A DNA stretch of 64,000 nt from Ammoniphilus oxalaticus (GTDB taxonomy: Bacteria > Bacillota > Bacilli > Aneurinibacillales > RAOX-1). Each line of letters opens with the position of its first letter. The stretch's first letter is position 1. The translations under genes and the position numbers were made by a program. Location: NCBI RefSeq assembly GCF_003609605.1, contig NZ_MCHY01000008.1:744001-808000 (forward strand). The letters run 5' to 3'. Of the stretch, positions 8,808-18,700 are shown piece by piece. Under the pieces are notes generated by a model that ran no database searches, had not been told where the DNA came from, and saw only the letters and a list, made by a program, of their open reading frames with translations.

Positions 8808-8933
8808 TTATTTTTTTATACATGAAGGAAACAGGCAAACAGTTTCTTTGCGCCAAATACAGCGCGCGCACGCTTCAGGAAAAAAACGTTTTGTTTTTTC
8901 TTTTGGAGTTAATATTTGCTTTACAGCCAACAA
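8808..8933 (-). CDS. Four-cysteine microprotein, unknown function
   Basis: A 41-residue product starting at one of two adjacent TTG codons behind GAAGGAGAG. The C-terminal half carries C-A-R-C, then seven residues, C, four residues, C: a likely zinc-binding knuckle. The N-terminal half is basic (TPKEKTKRF). A matched terminator follows the stop, which argues that this is a true transcription unit. It does not match a family I know. Confidence 0.5.
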   Translation of the reverse strand: MLAVKQILTPKEKTKRFFPEACARCIWRKETVCLFPSCIKK

Positions 8934-9023
8934 TCTTCTCTCCTTCAAAAGTAATGGTGATTTGGTAATGCTTTGTTTATTTTGCGCCAGTGTCGAAAGG
9001 ACTATTCGGGATTAATACGACAA

Positions 9024-9055
9024 AAAACGACGAATCCGAGATTCGTCGTTTTTTA
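9024..9055. terminator. Bidirectional terminator hairpin without an obvious upstream gene
   Basis: AAAAAACGACGAATC and GATTCGTCGTTTTTT form a 15-bp stem with a short loop. It carries A- and T-tracts on both sides. The stretch 8934-9108 holds no convincing gene on the plus strand, so which transcript it ends is unclear. Confidence 0.7.
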
Positions 9056-9108
9056 CGATTGTTTCGCAGTTTAAATAAGTCCAACTCAGTTCGAAAGAGG
9101 AGAAAGGA

Positions 9109-9228
9109 ATGAGAGAGAAGCGCTATTCAAAAGTGGAGTGGGGCAACTGTTGGATAACGCTCGACTATAAACAACAGACAGGCTTCCCTTGCTTATTATA
9201 CTGGGCTTCCGTTTTTCTTGTTGTTTAG
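9109..9228 (+). CDS. Possible 39-residue small protein
   Basis: An ATG behind a very good AGAGGAGAAAGGA site opens a 39-codon frame that ends in a hydrophobic segment (FPCLLYWASVFLVV). It overlaps the 3' end of the minus-strand gene by 33 bases, which lowers the chance that both are real. There is no similarity that I recognise. Confidence 0.25.
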   Translation: MREKRYSKVEWGNCWITLDYKQQTGFPCLLYWASVFLVV

Positions 9229-9504
9229 CTTCAGTAAGCATTCAAGATCGTGTTCGACTATTGGAAAATAATCTCGAATCTTTTTCACTTCTTGTTTAAC
9301 TGTGTTCAAATCTCCATTGTTTTGTAACAAGTTTATTTTAATCATTTCCTGTGTAGAGGGTTGCAATTGAGTTTCGGTCAATCGACCATTGATCCGCTGA
9401 AGTCTAAAATCGATGTTGCCTAGTCTGCCGTCGATCGTTTGTAAAAACTTGTCCAATGCTACAAACTGTTCTTGGATGTCGTGTAATAATCGATTATGAT
9501 CCAT
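9196..9504 (-). CDS. Coiled-coil protein of 102 residues, unknown function
   Basis: A cytosolic, helix-rich protein with regular hydrophobic spacing (LLHDIQEQFVALDKFLQTIDGRLGNIDFRLQRINGRL) that suggests a long coiled coil, like small structural or tail-fibre-like stalk proteins. An AAAGGGGG site lies about 15 bases before the ATG, a little far. It is transcribed away from the permease gene that follows on the other strand. I do not recognise a family. Confidence 0.6.
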   Translation of the reverse strand: MDHNRLLHDIQEQFVALDKFLQTIDGRLGNIDFRLQRINGRLTETQLQPSTQEMIKINLLQNNGDLNTVKQEVKKIRDYFPIVEHDLECLLKLNNKKNGSPV

Positions 9505-9565
9505 TTGAAAAGCGGCCCCCTTTCTTTTACTACTTTTATCTTATATTATTCGATATAGGTCATCA

Positions 9566-10924
9566 ATGCATGCGGGGGAAATGTCGTTGAGAAGTCATAT
9601 AATTGTAGGAATGTGTTTGCTTTTCTTAGTCCAATACTTTATCGGGGCCCAATGGCTTGCCTACGCGCTAGCCTGTCTGGCTCTCTTTTCTTTTTTTAGC
9701 AGTGTTTCGTTGGCGAAACGAGGGCCACGTATGATCGGGCTGCTTATGTTTACGGCTGGGGCGCTGTTAACGGTGTGCAAAGGGGACGGCTTGGCGCTGG
9801 CGGCGCAAGGGATTACGACCAATCTTCCTTTGTTAACGTTGTTAGTCCTTGTTCCCTTGTTGGCGATCCCCTTGAAAATGGGCGGTTTTTTTGAATCGCT
9901 TTTCGTTTATTTGCGTCGTTTTCAAAATCGTCCACGTAAGATGTTCGCGGGTATGACCGTTGCCTTGTTTTTTTTGGGACCGATATTAAACCTTGGGGCC
10001 CTTCGAATCGTTCATGATCTGATCAAAGATCTGCGGTTAAACGCTACTTTATTATCGAAGGCGTATCTGATTGGTTTTTTCTCGACGATTTTGTGGTCGC
10101 CCTATTATGCGGCGGTTGGGATTACACTGATGTACTTGAAGGTGTCTGTGACTGATTATATGGTATATGGATTTGGTATAGCTGCTCTTTTTTTATTGAT
10201 CGGAAATGTATTGTTTTGGTTCTGGAGTCGAAAGCTTCCAATCGCTAACGCAATGGAAGAGGCGCCGCCCACGACGGGAGAGCAACGGCGTAAACTGCAG
10301 TTATTAATTGGCATTGTTTGCTTGTTAATGATCATTACGATTGCGCTGGAGTGGCTGACCCATTGGTCGATGCTCGTTATTGTGAGTTTAGTCGCGTTGA
10401 CATTTCCGCTTGTATGGGGACTTGTTTCACGGAACTGGGTCTCCTTAAAGCATCATCTTATTCAATTTCGCGATGACTCTGTCCCCGTGATGAACAATGA
10501 AATTATGATGTATATCAGCGCGGGTTTCTTTGGTCAAGCATTGCGAGGGACGAGTTTTGGAGAAGGGATAAACGGATTTATGGTGTCTCTCGGGCAGCGT
10601 TCCTATGTTTGGTTAGCGTTGTTTATTTTAGTGACAATGGTTAGCGTGACCTTCCTTGGTATTCATCAAGTCGTGACGGTTACTGTATTAACGACGCAAA
10701 TGGATCCTGTTTTATTGGGAACAAGCAAAGAGATTTTGGCGATGACGATCATGCTTGCATGGGCCACCGCATCAATTTTAAGCCCGGTTAATCCAATTAA
10801 TTTGCTTGTTAGTGGATTCACGCATCGATCGGGTTTACAAGTGGGGATACGCGACAACGGTTTCTTCCTCATGATTGTGTGTTTCGTTGGATTGGCGATA
10901 CTTACTATTTTGACCTACACATAG
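9566..10924 (+). CDS. Multi-pass membrane transporter, ion-transporter-superfamily like
   Basis: A 452-residue protein with about 11-12 hydrophobic segments and few charged residues outside short loops. The overall plan, with a repeated half and motifs such as LGPILNLGALRIVH and ATASILSPVNPINLLVSGFTHRSG, resembles permeases of the ion transporter superfamily that move dicarboxylates or other anions. I cannot name the substrate. The start is uncertain: ATG at 9566 has a poor ribosome site, whereas the TTG at 9587 in the same frame has GGGGGAA six bases upstream and may be the true start. Confidence 0.7.
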   Translation: MHAGEMSLRSHIIVGMCLLFLVQYFIGAQWLAYALACLALFSFFSSVSLAKRGPRMIGLLMFTAGALLTVCKGDGLALAAQGITTNLPLLTLLVLVPLLAIPLKMGGFFESLFVYLRRFQNRPRKMFAGMTVALFFLGPILNLGALRIVHDLIKDLRLNATLLSKAYLIGFFSTILWSPYYAAVGITLMYLKVSVTDYMVYGFGIAALFLLIGNVLFWFWSRKLPIANAMEEAPPTTGEQRRKLQLLIGIVCLLMIITIALEWLTHWSMLVIVSLVALTFPLVWGLVSRNWVSLKHHLIQFRDDSVPVMNNEIMMYISAGFFGQALRGTSFGEGINGFMVSLGQRSYVWLALFILVTMVSVTFLGIHQVVTVTVLTTQMDPVLLGTSKEILAMTIMLAWATASILSPVNPINLLVSGFTHRSGLQVGIRDNGFFLMIVCFVGLAILTILTYT

Positions 10925-10984
10925 GACAGTGAGGGCAAGGAAATAATGATACAGAGAACCATAAAGGAAGAGGTGAGGGCTGCG

Positions 10985-11233
10985 ATGAATCATAATCTTG
11001 ATTATGACCGAGACGGTGACCGCGAAGATGCGTTGGGTGAACAAGATTTGCGTGAATTGCTTTCCAATTCAATGGAAATAGAAACAGAGTTAATGCGTCG
11101 CTACATCATTACCGCCGAGCGGATTCATCAAAATCCAGTGTTAAAAGATCGCTTGGAAAACTTTGCGCAAGGAAATGCGAAACGAACGAGACAGTTGCAA
11201 GATGAAATTTCCAGTTTGACTACATTTGAGTAG
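10985..11233 (+). CDS. Small helical protein, unknown function
   Basis: I chose the ATG at 10985 (82 residues) because GAGGTGAGGG precedes it; the frame is open back to an ATG at 10946. The product has an acidic, repetitive beginning (DYDRDGDREDALGEQD) and then a helix-rich body (MEIETELMRRYIITAERIHQN) resembling short coat-like or ferritin-like helical proteins. It lies 60 bases after the transporter gene and before a terminator. No family is assigned. Confidence 0.6.
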   Translation: MNHNLDYDRDGDREDALGEQDLRELLSNSMEIETELMRRYIITAERIHQNPVLKDRLENFAQGNAKRTRQLQDEISSLTTFE

Positions 11234-11237
11234 AGAG

Positions 11238-11275
11238 AAAGGGTGACCGTATCAGGTCACCCTTTTTTTATTTTT
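11238..11275. terminator. Terminator between convergent genes
   Basis: AAAGGGTGACC and GGTCACCCTTTTTTT form an 11-bp stem with a T7 tail on the plus strand and an A-run on the other side. It serves the plus-strand helical gene and probably the converging DUF3231 gene. Confidence 0.9.
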
Positions 11276-12278
11276 ATACGTTGGCTACTTCTTTTCGATC
11301 AATATTTTGAGGCGGTTCTTCTAACCAACTGTTTTCAATCATCAGCTTCGTCCCGTCAATCGCATACCGAGCAATTTCGCCCGTGAGCCGCGTGTACGTA
11401 GTCGCTATGTCCAATCTTAGACTTGCTGCTGATGAAGTGGCATAGTTTGAGATTCCAGAAGCGATCAAGGCAGTAGTGTGAAAGAGCATCAATTTGTCTG
11501 AAAAAGGGGCAACCGTTGAGTCTGATACATCCAAATCCCAAGCGACAGGAGCTGGCAGGTTATCCTCCACTAAGATCGAATTTAACACTTTAACGTGTTT
11601 TTTTGAGATATCTACACCCCTCATAAGATACTGGCGCACTTTCTTATTTTCAGCCACTTGGCTAAAACCCATCATTAAAAATTGACCGATCGTGTTCGTC
11701 TGCGTATTCGCTTGTAAGTGCGTTATTTCGATTGCATTCAGTGGTCGAGGATTCATGTTGAGGATTCCGCCTAAATAGTTTTGCTCCGACACAAAGTCAA
11801 GCGTGTTGGGCGTTACGATGTACGGAGTACGGATGTATAACCCTTTTTGCAATAATAATTCAGCGGCTTTGTTATATAGATGTGTTGCCTCGATAATCCC
11901 ACTGCTTAAAAAATCACGGACGGCTGAATTGACCGCTGCCGCTAAGGACACACCATATGTTGCGATCGCAATTTTTGTCATATTTTTAATGTAATACAAA
12001 TAAATGGCGTTTGAATATAATCTTGGCGCTTTGACATTAACATCAGCCTCTGTAAAACCGATGGGCAGCGGGTGGTTGGCTTGTTGAATTATTCGTTTGA
12101 TTTTCTTAACATCATTTTCAGTCATGGTTAACGTATATTCCAAAAGCTCTCTCACTTCCGAGTCATCCACGTGATGTAAAAAGTAATTAAAAATACAGAC
12201 TGCCATCGTGTTTGACTGATATGAGCCCCAAAGCGCGGCAACTTCCGATGCGGTAAGACGTGTTCGATGTTCTGTCAT
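11274..12278 (-). CDS. DUF3231 family protein, two tandem domains
   Basis: A 334-residue all-helical protein of the DUF3231 family found mainly in spore-forming Bacillales, often thought to be spore-associated. It contains two copies of the domain, about 1-170 and 175-334; each opens with a T-x-x-E-x-x-x-L-W or I-T-H-L-Q helix and later has a K-x-M/L-L-F or similar helical segment. The two-domain form is the usual long version of the family. The ATG follows TGGAGG. The gene is monocistronic. A shorter single-domain relative is at 24229-24786. Function is unknown. Confidence 0.85.
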   Translation of the reverse strand: MTEHRTRLTASEVAALWGSYQSNTMAVCIFNYFLHHVDDSEVRELLEYTLTMTENDVKKIKRIIQQANHPLPIGFTEADVNVKAPRLYSNAIYLYYIKNMTKIAIATYGVSLAAAVNSAVRDFLSSGIIEATHLYNKAAELLLQKGLYIRTPYIVTPNTLDFVSEQNYLGGILNMNPRPLNAIEITHLQANTQTNTIGQFLMMGFSQVAENKKVRQYLMRGVDISKKHVKVLNSILVEDNLPAPVAWDLDVSDSTVAPFSDKLMLFHTTALIASGISNYATSSAASLRLDIATTYTRLTGEIARYAIDGTKLMIENSWLEEPPQNIDRKEVANV

Positions 12279-12448
12279 GGGTAGCCTCCAAAATTAAGAT
12301 CTATTTTTAAAATCAACTCGATCTTAGGATTCCCTAAAAAGGAAGAACAAAGTCATAAAAGAAAAAAAGATGCTGTTATAGCCGTTGGGGACGGAGCAGT
12401 GTTACACTGGATAAAAGTTGAGTTTTTGCGGGAGGAGAGTGGATAAAA

Positions 12449-13588
12449 TTGAAACAGGCGCTTGAATCATTGCGACCACGTGTGATGGAAATTTTTGAAC
12501 ATTTACGCGCGCATCCTGAAATCAGTTGGCGGGAAGTGGAGACGACCGCTTACTTGGCGTGTTTGTTGCGCGAGAGCGGGTGTCGGGTGACGACGTTTGG
12601 AGACTGCACAGGTGTTGTTGGTGAAATAGGGGCGGGAGAGCTCCCACTGATCGTTGCTCTGAGGGCGGATCTTGATGCGCTCTGGCAGGAAGTCGATGGA
12701 GAATTCCGAGCGAATCACTCATGCGGACATGACGCCCACATGACGATCGTCTTTGGGGCATGGTTGTTATTAAAGGAGGTCGGATTTGTTCCAAAGGGGA
12801 CGTTGAAATTGATCTTCCAACCGGCAGAAGAAAAGGGAACAGGAGCTTTGAAAATGATCGAGAAAAAAGTAGTCGATGATGTCGATTTTCTATACGGGGT
12901 CCATTTGCGTCCGGCGACGGAAATGGCCAATCGACAAGCGGCGGCGGCGATCTATAATGGCTCTGGTCAATTCATTTCGGGCAAAATTATCGGGGCCGAT
13001 ACGCACGGGGCTCGTCCGCACCTTGGCGTTAACGCAATTGAAGTCGGGGCGGCGCTCGTTCGTGAGTTGCAGCGGATTCGGCTCAATCCGATGATTCCGT
13101 ACTCGGTCAAAGTGACTCGTTTTATAGCGGGTGGAGAAAGTCATAACGTAATCCCCGGGAACGCTGAATTTTCGCTGGATCTACGGGCTCAAACGAATCA
13201 AGCGATGGATCAATTGTTGGCTGAAGTGGACCGCATTATTCAAGCGATCACCGCGTTGTATGACACGCAGATTGATTTAAGCTATCACGCTCGCGTGCCT
13301 GCCGCCGAAGTCGATGAGCAAGCGAGAAAGCTGCTGGGAGAGGCCATCGAGGACACGCTCGGCGTAGATCAGCTCGTTGAACCAGTTGTGAGCCCAGGCG
13401 GCGAAGATTTTCACTTTTACACGATCAAACGCCCGCAAATAAAAGCAACGATGCTGGGACTTGGTTGTGGACTCGAGCCCGGATTGCATCATCCTCAGAT
13501 GACCTTTGATCGCGAGGCTTTGCTGGCGGGTATCGAAATCCTGGCGCGGGTAGTCAAACGGACGTTTGAACAACGTGGCGATGGGTAG
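12449..13588 (+). CDS. amhX: M20 family amidohydrolase, AmhX-like
   Basis: A zinc-dependent peptidase/amidohydrolase expected to remove an acyl group from N-acyl amino acids or similar amides in the cytoplasm. Metal-binding CGHDAH is at residues 92-97, the catalytic QPAEE follows near 130, and SPGGEDFHFY and LHHPQMTFD supply the last ligands. The segment LRADLDALWQEVDG and the 379-residue length fit the AmhX subgroup better than classical aminoacylases. The TTG start lies behind GGGAGGAGAG. The lipoprotein gene follows after only 19 bases and may be co-expressed. Confidence 0.85.
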   Translation: MKQALESLRPRVMEIFEHLRAHPEISWREVETTAYLACLLRESGCRVTTFGDCTGVVGEIGAGELPLIVALRADLDALWQEVDGEFRANHSCGHDAHMTIVFGAWLLLKEVGFVPKGTLKLIFQPAEEKGTGALKMIEKKVVDDVDFLYGVHLRPATEMANRQAAAAIYNGSGQFISGKIIGADTHGARPHLGVNAIEVGAALVRELQRIRLNPMIPYSVKVTRFIAGGESHNVIPGNAEFSLDLRAQTNQAMDQLLAEVDRIIQAITALYDTQIDLSYHARVPAAEVDEQARKLLGEAIEDTLGVDQLVEPVVSPGGEDFHFYTIKRPQIKATMLGLGCGLEPGLHHPQMTFDREALLAGIEILARVVKRTFEQRGDG

Positions 13589-13607
13589 TGGAAGGGTGGA
13601 TAGGAAT

Positions 13608-14246
13608 ATGAAGATAAAAATTGAGGCTCGGGAGCGATGGCGGAAGGGCTTAGTGGGCGGTTTTTTATTGTTATTACTTGCGTTCATCTTGCTCTTGACA
13701 GGGTGTGGCGGCGGGTTGGAAACGGAGTCGCTTGAGCATCAAAAAACGTTCGATGAGGCCATAGAGGAGAGCGATATACCAAAAAGTGACTTTTACGAAA
13801 CATATCAGTCGGTTGATTTCGCGGTTTCCTTTTATCAATCGAATGGAGAGTTAGGGATGGCCAAGTTTGAAAAAGAGGAAGACGGTTGGCATTATCGCGG
13901 CGGTAGTTCAGCTAAGGAGGAAGATGCTAGAGAGTCAGCGGAGCAAGGTGGTTTTGGTTACTTTCAAACGTCTTCGGTGAAAGGAACGGTTGACTTATCT
14001 TCGGAGGAAAAGAGAGTGTATGTAACGGTAGTGTATGGCTCACTATTCGATGATGAAATTTCCAGAGTCAGTGTACAGATGGAAGAAGGGAATTATGAAG
14101 CCACAATCTCGAAAGGAGACGGACCTCGCGTCTGGTATGTCGTGTTAGATCATCGCGAGAAGATGGATCAACCCGCGAAACGCGTAATCGGCTATCGCGC
14201 CGACGGCAGCATCGCTGCTGAAAGTGATCCACGGGCTGCGGAGTAG
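13608..14246 (+). CDS. Predicted lipoprotein, unknown function
   Basis: A 212-residue protein with a basic N-terminus, a long hydrophobic stretch and the lipobox L-L-T-G-C at Cys33, so it should be anchored on the outer face of the membrane. The rest is hydrophilic, with KSDFYETYQSVDFAVSFYQSNGELGMA and no known domain. I chose the ATG at 13608 because it gives a proper signal peptide and has GGATAGG upstream; the frame is open back into the amidohydrolase gene. Whether it works with the amidohydrolase is unknown. Confidence 0.72.
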   Translation: MKIKIEARERWRKGLVGGFLLLLLAFILLLTGCGGGLETESLEHQKTFDEAIEESDIPKSDFYETYQSVDFAVSFYQSNGELGMAKFEKEEDGWHYRGGSSAKEEDARESAEQGGFGYFQTSSVKGTVDLSSEEKRVYVTVVYGSLFDDEISRVSVQMEEGNYEATISKGDGPRVWYVVLDHREKMDQPAKRVIGYRADGSIAAESDPRAAE

Positions 14247-14363
14247 GTGAGGCGCTGCTCGTGGAATTTGGGCTGGTCTTTGGGATGAATTTGTGCCTAA
14301 TAAATGCGTAGGAGAGGTCGTCATAGAGTTTATGAACACAAAACCAAGGAAAGGAGCGCAGTC

Positions 14364-14650
14364 ATGATATCTGTTGAAACCTACGTTGCTTTAGATCATG
14401 AAATGATTACTATTTAGATCTATTTCATCCAGGAAAATATTTTATATCAATCGATTCTCCTAATGCTCGAATCAAAGCGAACCAATCGTTAGCGGATACG
14501 AAGGATTTGAGAATAAACGGCTCGGTATGTATCACTATAAATGATATCGAGGTTTCAACCTTTTTAGATTGGGATGATGTCGATCTCGTTTGGCCCGGCA
14601 TTATTTTTATGCTTGAAACACTTTATTTTAAAGAGGGGTTGGGGAGATAA
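14364..14650 (+). pseudogene. Frameshifted small gene, about 96 codons, unknown family
   Basis: An ATG behind AAAGGAGCG opens MISVETYVALDHEM and then stops at 14415-14417. Shifting frame near 14402-14410 gives a clean continuation (DYYLDLFHPGKYF through SVCITINDIEVSTFLDWDDVDLVWPGIIF) that ends with the stop at 14648-14650. The joined protein has the acidic, aromatic look of small immunity-type or regulatory proteins, but I cannot name it. The next gene starts directly at the stop, suggesting translational coupling in the original operon. A sequencing error would also explain the shift. Confidence 0.6.
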
Positions 14651-15148
14651 TTGAAAAAGGGCTTAAGATTATGGATAGCGGCATCCATGTGTTTTGGATC
14701 GGTGGTATGCGTAAATTCGGCCCTCCCGACAGGAAATTATATAGGCGAAACAAAAAATGATACAAAAAAAGATGTGATTGCCGCTTTTAAGGCGCGCGAA
14801 GGTTCTTCAGGCTATGAAATCATAGATTTTATTTTAGTGGAAGATGAACAGCTGCCGAAATTAAAGGCGGTTATTTCTTACTATGATAAAGAGAATGATA
14901 ATGATTGCAACCTGGCTTTTTTATACGGCGATATAATTCAACGCTTATGTTTCGCTGTTAACGAAGTCGCTGGTGTGAAAAGCTATGAAATAGCAGATAA
15001 TAGTAAGTTACGTTATCGAGGGGATGGAGCAGTAACAACAGCGATACGTAACATAGATACAAAAGAAGTCATCGATTATACGATTACTTTTTCATACGAT
15101 GAACCAACTTTAACCACTGAATTTAAGGTCGAGGCAGAAAAAAGATAA
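14651..15148 (+). CDS. Predicted secreted protein, unknown function
   Basis: A 165-residue protein with a signal peptide (basic MKKGLRLW, hydrophobic core, likely cleavage after VNSA-LP near residue 25). The mature part is alpha/beta and hydrophilic, with two cysteines (NDCN and RLCF) that could pair outside the cell. The TTG start directly abuts the stop of the frameshifted gene and has GGGGAG upstream, so the two were probably one operon. I do not recognise a family. Confidence 0.62.
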   Translation: MKKGLRLWIAASMCFGSVVCVNSALPTGNYIGETKNDTKKDVIAAFKAREGSSGYEIIDFILVEDEQLPKLKAVISYYDKENDNDCNLAFLYGDIIQRLCFAVNEVAGVKSYEIADNSKLRYRGDGAVTTAIRNIDTKEVIDYTITFSYDEPTLTTEFKVEAEKR

Positions 15149-15190
15149 TCATGCCAACTTGACCTAAGTCCCGCGGGGGGTCTGAAGTGA

Positions 15191-15445
15191 CTAGGATGGA
15201 GGAAACGATTCCCGAGGGTGAAAGAGTCTTTTGCAACATGTGAAAATGATTGGCGTAAATAGAGCGATTCCAATCAATAAGTACCATCCTTTTCCTTCAT
15301 AGGCAACCATCAGCGCCAACTCCCATAAATTTGAAGGTCCGGAATGGGGACCATCGCTGTACGGATAGGCAAAAATGAAAGGGAGTAGTCCGAACAAGGT
15401 CACAATCGCGCCTGAAATTAGGGATAAACAGGTAGTTTTCCTCAT
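15191..15445 (-). CDS. Small membrane protein, two spans
   Basis: An 84-residue product with one hydrophobic segment near the N-terminus (SLISGAIVTLFGLLPFIFAY) and a second near the C-terminus (WYLLIGIALFTPIIF), separated by an extracellular-like loop. I preferred the ATG at 15445 because GCGAGGG lies upstream; an in-frame TTG at 15481 adds 12 hydrophilic residues. The 15446-15741 stretch holds no other gene that I can support. Function unknown. Confidence 0.55.
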   Translation of the reverse strand: MRKTTCLSLISGAIVTLFGLLPFIFAYPYSDGPHSGPSNLWELALMVAYEGKGWYLLIGIALFTPIIFTCCKRLFHPRESFPPS

Positions 15446-15741
15446 TAAATGCACGCCCTCGCTTTCTTTAAAGAATGTCAAAATAAGCGCGACAAGGTCA
15501 TTATATCACGTGGCTATGATTAATGTCTTTGGTGAACGCTGTAGCGCCACGAATTTAGTTCTCGCGGTCGTTCATACGCCTGATGAGTGCCGGCTTCTCC
15601 CTGATTCCTTGTTCCACGGTCGCTCATGCCCTCATCCCCTCGCAAATTCCCTCAACTGAAGGTTTCTCTTATTTTCGCGCGACTGCTGATCATGATAAAA
15701 TGATAGTATACTAGATTTAACTGAGATTCGGTGTAACTGTA

Positions 15742-18700
15742 ATGGATGAAGAACGGATGGTGAGCGCGTTGCGCAAATTATATACAGGTCCATTTGGACC
15801 GATGGCAAGAGAGGTTTGGATTGAAAATGCGAAACAGCGGATCGAGGCGGGTGAAGGGGAATCGTTCCTGTTTATTTTGCCGACGTCGACGCTATTAAAA
15901 AGTGTTCGTGATCAGTTGCTAGAAGAGACCGGCGGGATTAGCGAACTCCATTTAATGGCGTTTGACGATGTAGCCGATGCGGTTGCGCGGTATGCCGACC
16001 CTTTTACGAAAATGTTGACGAACTATGAGTTGCGTCGCTTTTTTGGGCGGTTTTTAGAAGAGACAACAGGCGCTGATCTGTGGACGCCTGAACCACAGGA
16101 TCGTGATTCGCGAGTGGCCGATGAGGTTAGGCAGGCGATTATTCGCGCGATTAGCGAATTGAAGCGTTCGGGGATGAATGCGGAGCAGGCGGAACAAATT
16201 GCCCATTCGTCAAAATACAATCCGAAACACCGCGCGTTGGCCCGTTTGTTGATTCGGTCCGATCAGGAATTAAGTCAGTTATCGATGGAAAAAGGGTACA
16301 CATGGTTAACGTATGAGGCGCGATTAGAGCGGGCCAGTCAGTTGCTCAATGAAGGGGCATCGACCACGCCGCCTTGGTTGCGAAAAATAGATACAATTTG
16401 GGTTGATCACTTCACGGATTTTTTCCCGTTGCAATTTCAATTACTGCGAAGTCTGCTGCAGTTGCCAACGGTCAAACAGGCGGGAATCTATCTTCCCTAT
16501 CAACCTCAATTGTATGATGAACAACCGAGCCAACTGTTTGCCCAACGATCAGCCCGACGCAAAGGCGGTTTGGCGAATTTACTAGATCAGACATTGCAAC
16601 GTTTACGCGATGAGTTGGATTTTGTTGAGGTTTCATTTGAGTCCGAAAATTTTGATGAAATTCAGCAAACGATTGCGGCGGATTGGGAGGTGGACCTCGG
16701 TAAACTCAACGAGCGCGCGGACAAGCATCCCACAATTTCAATCTCTCCTGAACTGTGGCATTTGCCGACAATCGCATTTACCGCGGCGGAACCGATGCAA
16801 TCTTCTGTTCACAACGCTTTTACGATGATGCCCTGCGCTTCTGAAAGGAAAGAGGCGGAGTGGGTCGCGAAATCGATCAAACAAAAATTACTAAACGATC
16901 CATCATTGTCCCCAACTGATTTTGCGGTGATTGTTCGCGATAAAAAACAAGCGGCGGCTTGGTTGCATCCTGTTTTTACAAAGGAACAGCTTCCTCTGGA
17001 ACTGCGTCTTGAACGCAGCCTTACGGAGTTGCCGCTCTTCCAACAAGTTGATGCCGCTCTGCGCTTGCAATCGTCTAACTGGAGTCGGGATGTGTTGCTC
17101 AAAATTGCTGATGGATCTTACAAACGGTGGTCTCATCCGCCAGGCGCTTCCTTTATTCGATGGGCCAAGGAACGAGGTGTTCGTGAAGGAGAACGAACGT
17201 GGCATGAAGCGTTGGAGCGAGATCTCATTTTATTGGAACAGAAGCAACGGGAGGTCGCTGAAACGACTGATGAGGAGGTTGATCGCGCGCGGGCGCTGGC
17301 GCGGCTGGAACAGCAACGCGCAGATTTACAACGATCGATCCAGTGGCTTACGGAACTAAAGGAAAGTTTGCGGTTTATTCAGCAGTCAGCTTCGATGCAA
17401 GAACATCTGACAGGGCTTGAACAGTTTTTGGATGATTGGCAGATTCCGCAACGTTTGGCCACCTTTTTGAAAGAAAAGAAGGGGTATCAGCTTGATTGGT
17501 TTAAACGGGATGTCGAATGTCTTAAAATCATGCGTCGCTCATTAGCGCAACTACGACGTTCCGTTGAGCAACTTGGAGAACAGCGTCGCAAGTTGAGCTT
17601 CGGGCAATTTCTGCGCGAATGGGAAGAACAATGGCAAGACGAAGTGATCTTTGAGGATCAAGGCCAAGCCGTTTCGAATCGGATCGCTTGCTTGGAGCCG
17701 ACGGGGTCACGCGGAATGAGTTACAGTCATGTTTATGTTTTGGGGTGCAATGAGGGCGTGTTTCCGATGAAGCATCGCGAACAATGGTTGCTTGACGATA
17801 CGGAGCGATTGATGTTGCAGGAAAATGGGGCGCTGACCGCCAGCCATTATCATCATGATATGGAAAAAATGTTTTTTGTGATGGCGATTTCCGCGGCACG
17901 GACATCATTGACGTTCAGTTTTGTCTCCCCGAAAACGAACGAAAGCATGTTGCCTTCTTCCTTTTTAGAAGCAATATTGAAGAAGTTGCCAGATGAATGG
18001 TTGGAACAAGCGGCGGGACGTTGGCCTGAAGCATTGTCAAAAAAGGCGTACGCGGAAGATACGGCGCTCATTTCTTCTCCTGAAGAATACGGATTGTGGT
18101 TAATGAACAAAAGCAAAGAGGAAAGCGATGGACGTGACGACTTATTTGAAGACAACTGGTTGCCTGTATCGTTTCCATCGATTTTACAAGGAACATGGAT
18201 GGAACAGCTTCGCCGGTTTGGATCCTTCTCTGAGTGGGATGGCTACATTCGCAATGAACTAGCGGTTCAAAAGATTGCTGATTTATTTGCCGCGGAAAAG
18301 ACAATCTTCAGTATTTCGCAAATTAACGAATATATGAGCAGCCCGCTCACTTTCTTTTTCAGACGGGTATTGGGCATTTATCCGCTTGAGGAGTTTGGGC
18401 TTGATGTATCTCCACTAGATAAAGGGATGATTCAGCATGAAGCGTTGCGGCAATTTTATATGCAACACCGGGGCGAGGTTCTGGCCTTGGAACAATTGGC
18501 GTCGTTACAAGCGGAGTTAGCGGAACACGTACGGGATCATGCCCGTCGCTTTGCGCAAGACACCATTTATGAACGGTCATCCATTTGGGAGTTGGAGACA
18601 GAACGGTTAGCAACCGCATTGGGCAATTGGTTAGAAGTTGAATTGACGGGTCGCGAGAAGGCGAGTCCGCAACTGTTGCCGACTTACTTTGAACTATCGT

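Noticed and set aside
15540-15660. Possible third copy of the intergenic repeat family
   Set aside because: Some similar words (CTCATCCCCTCGC, TTCCCTCAACTG) occur, but spacing and arms do not match well enough.
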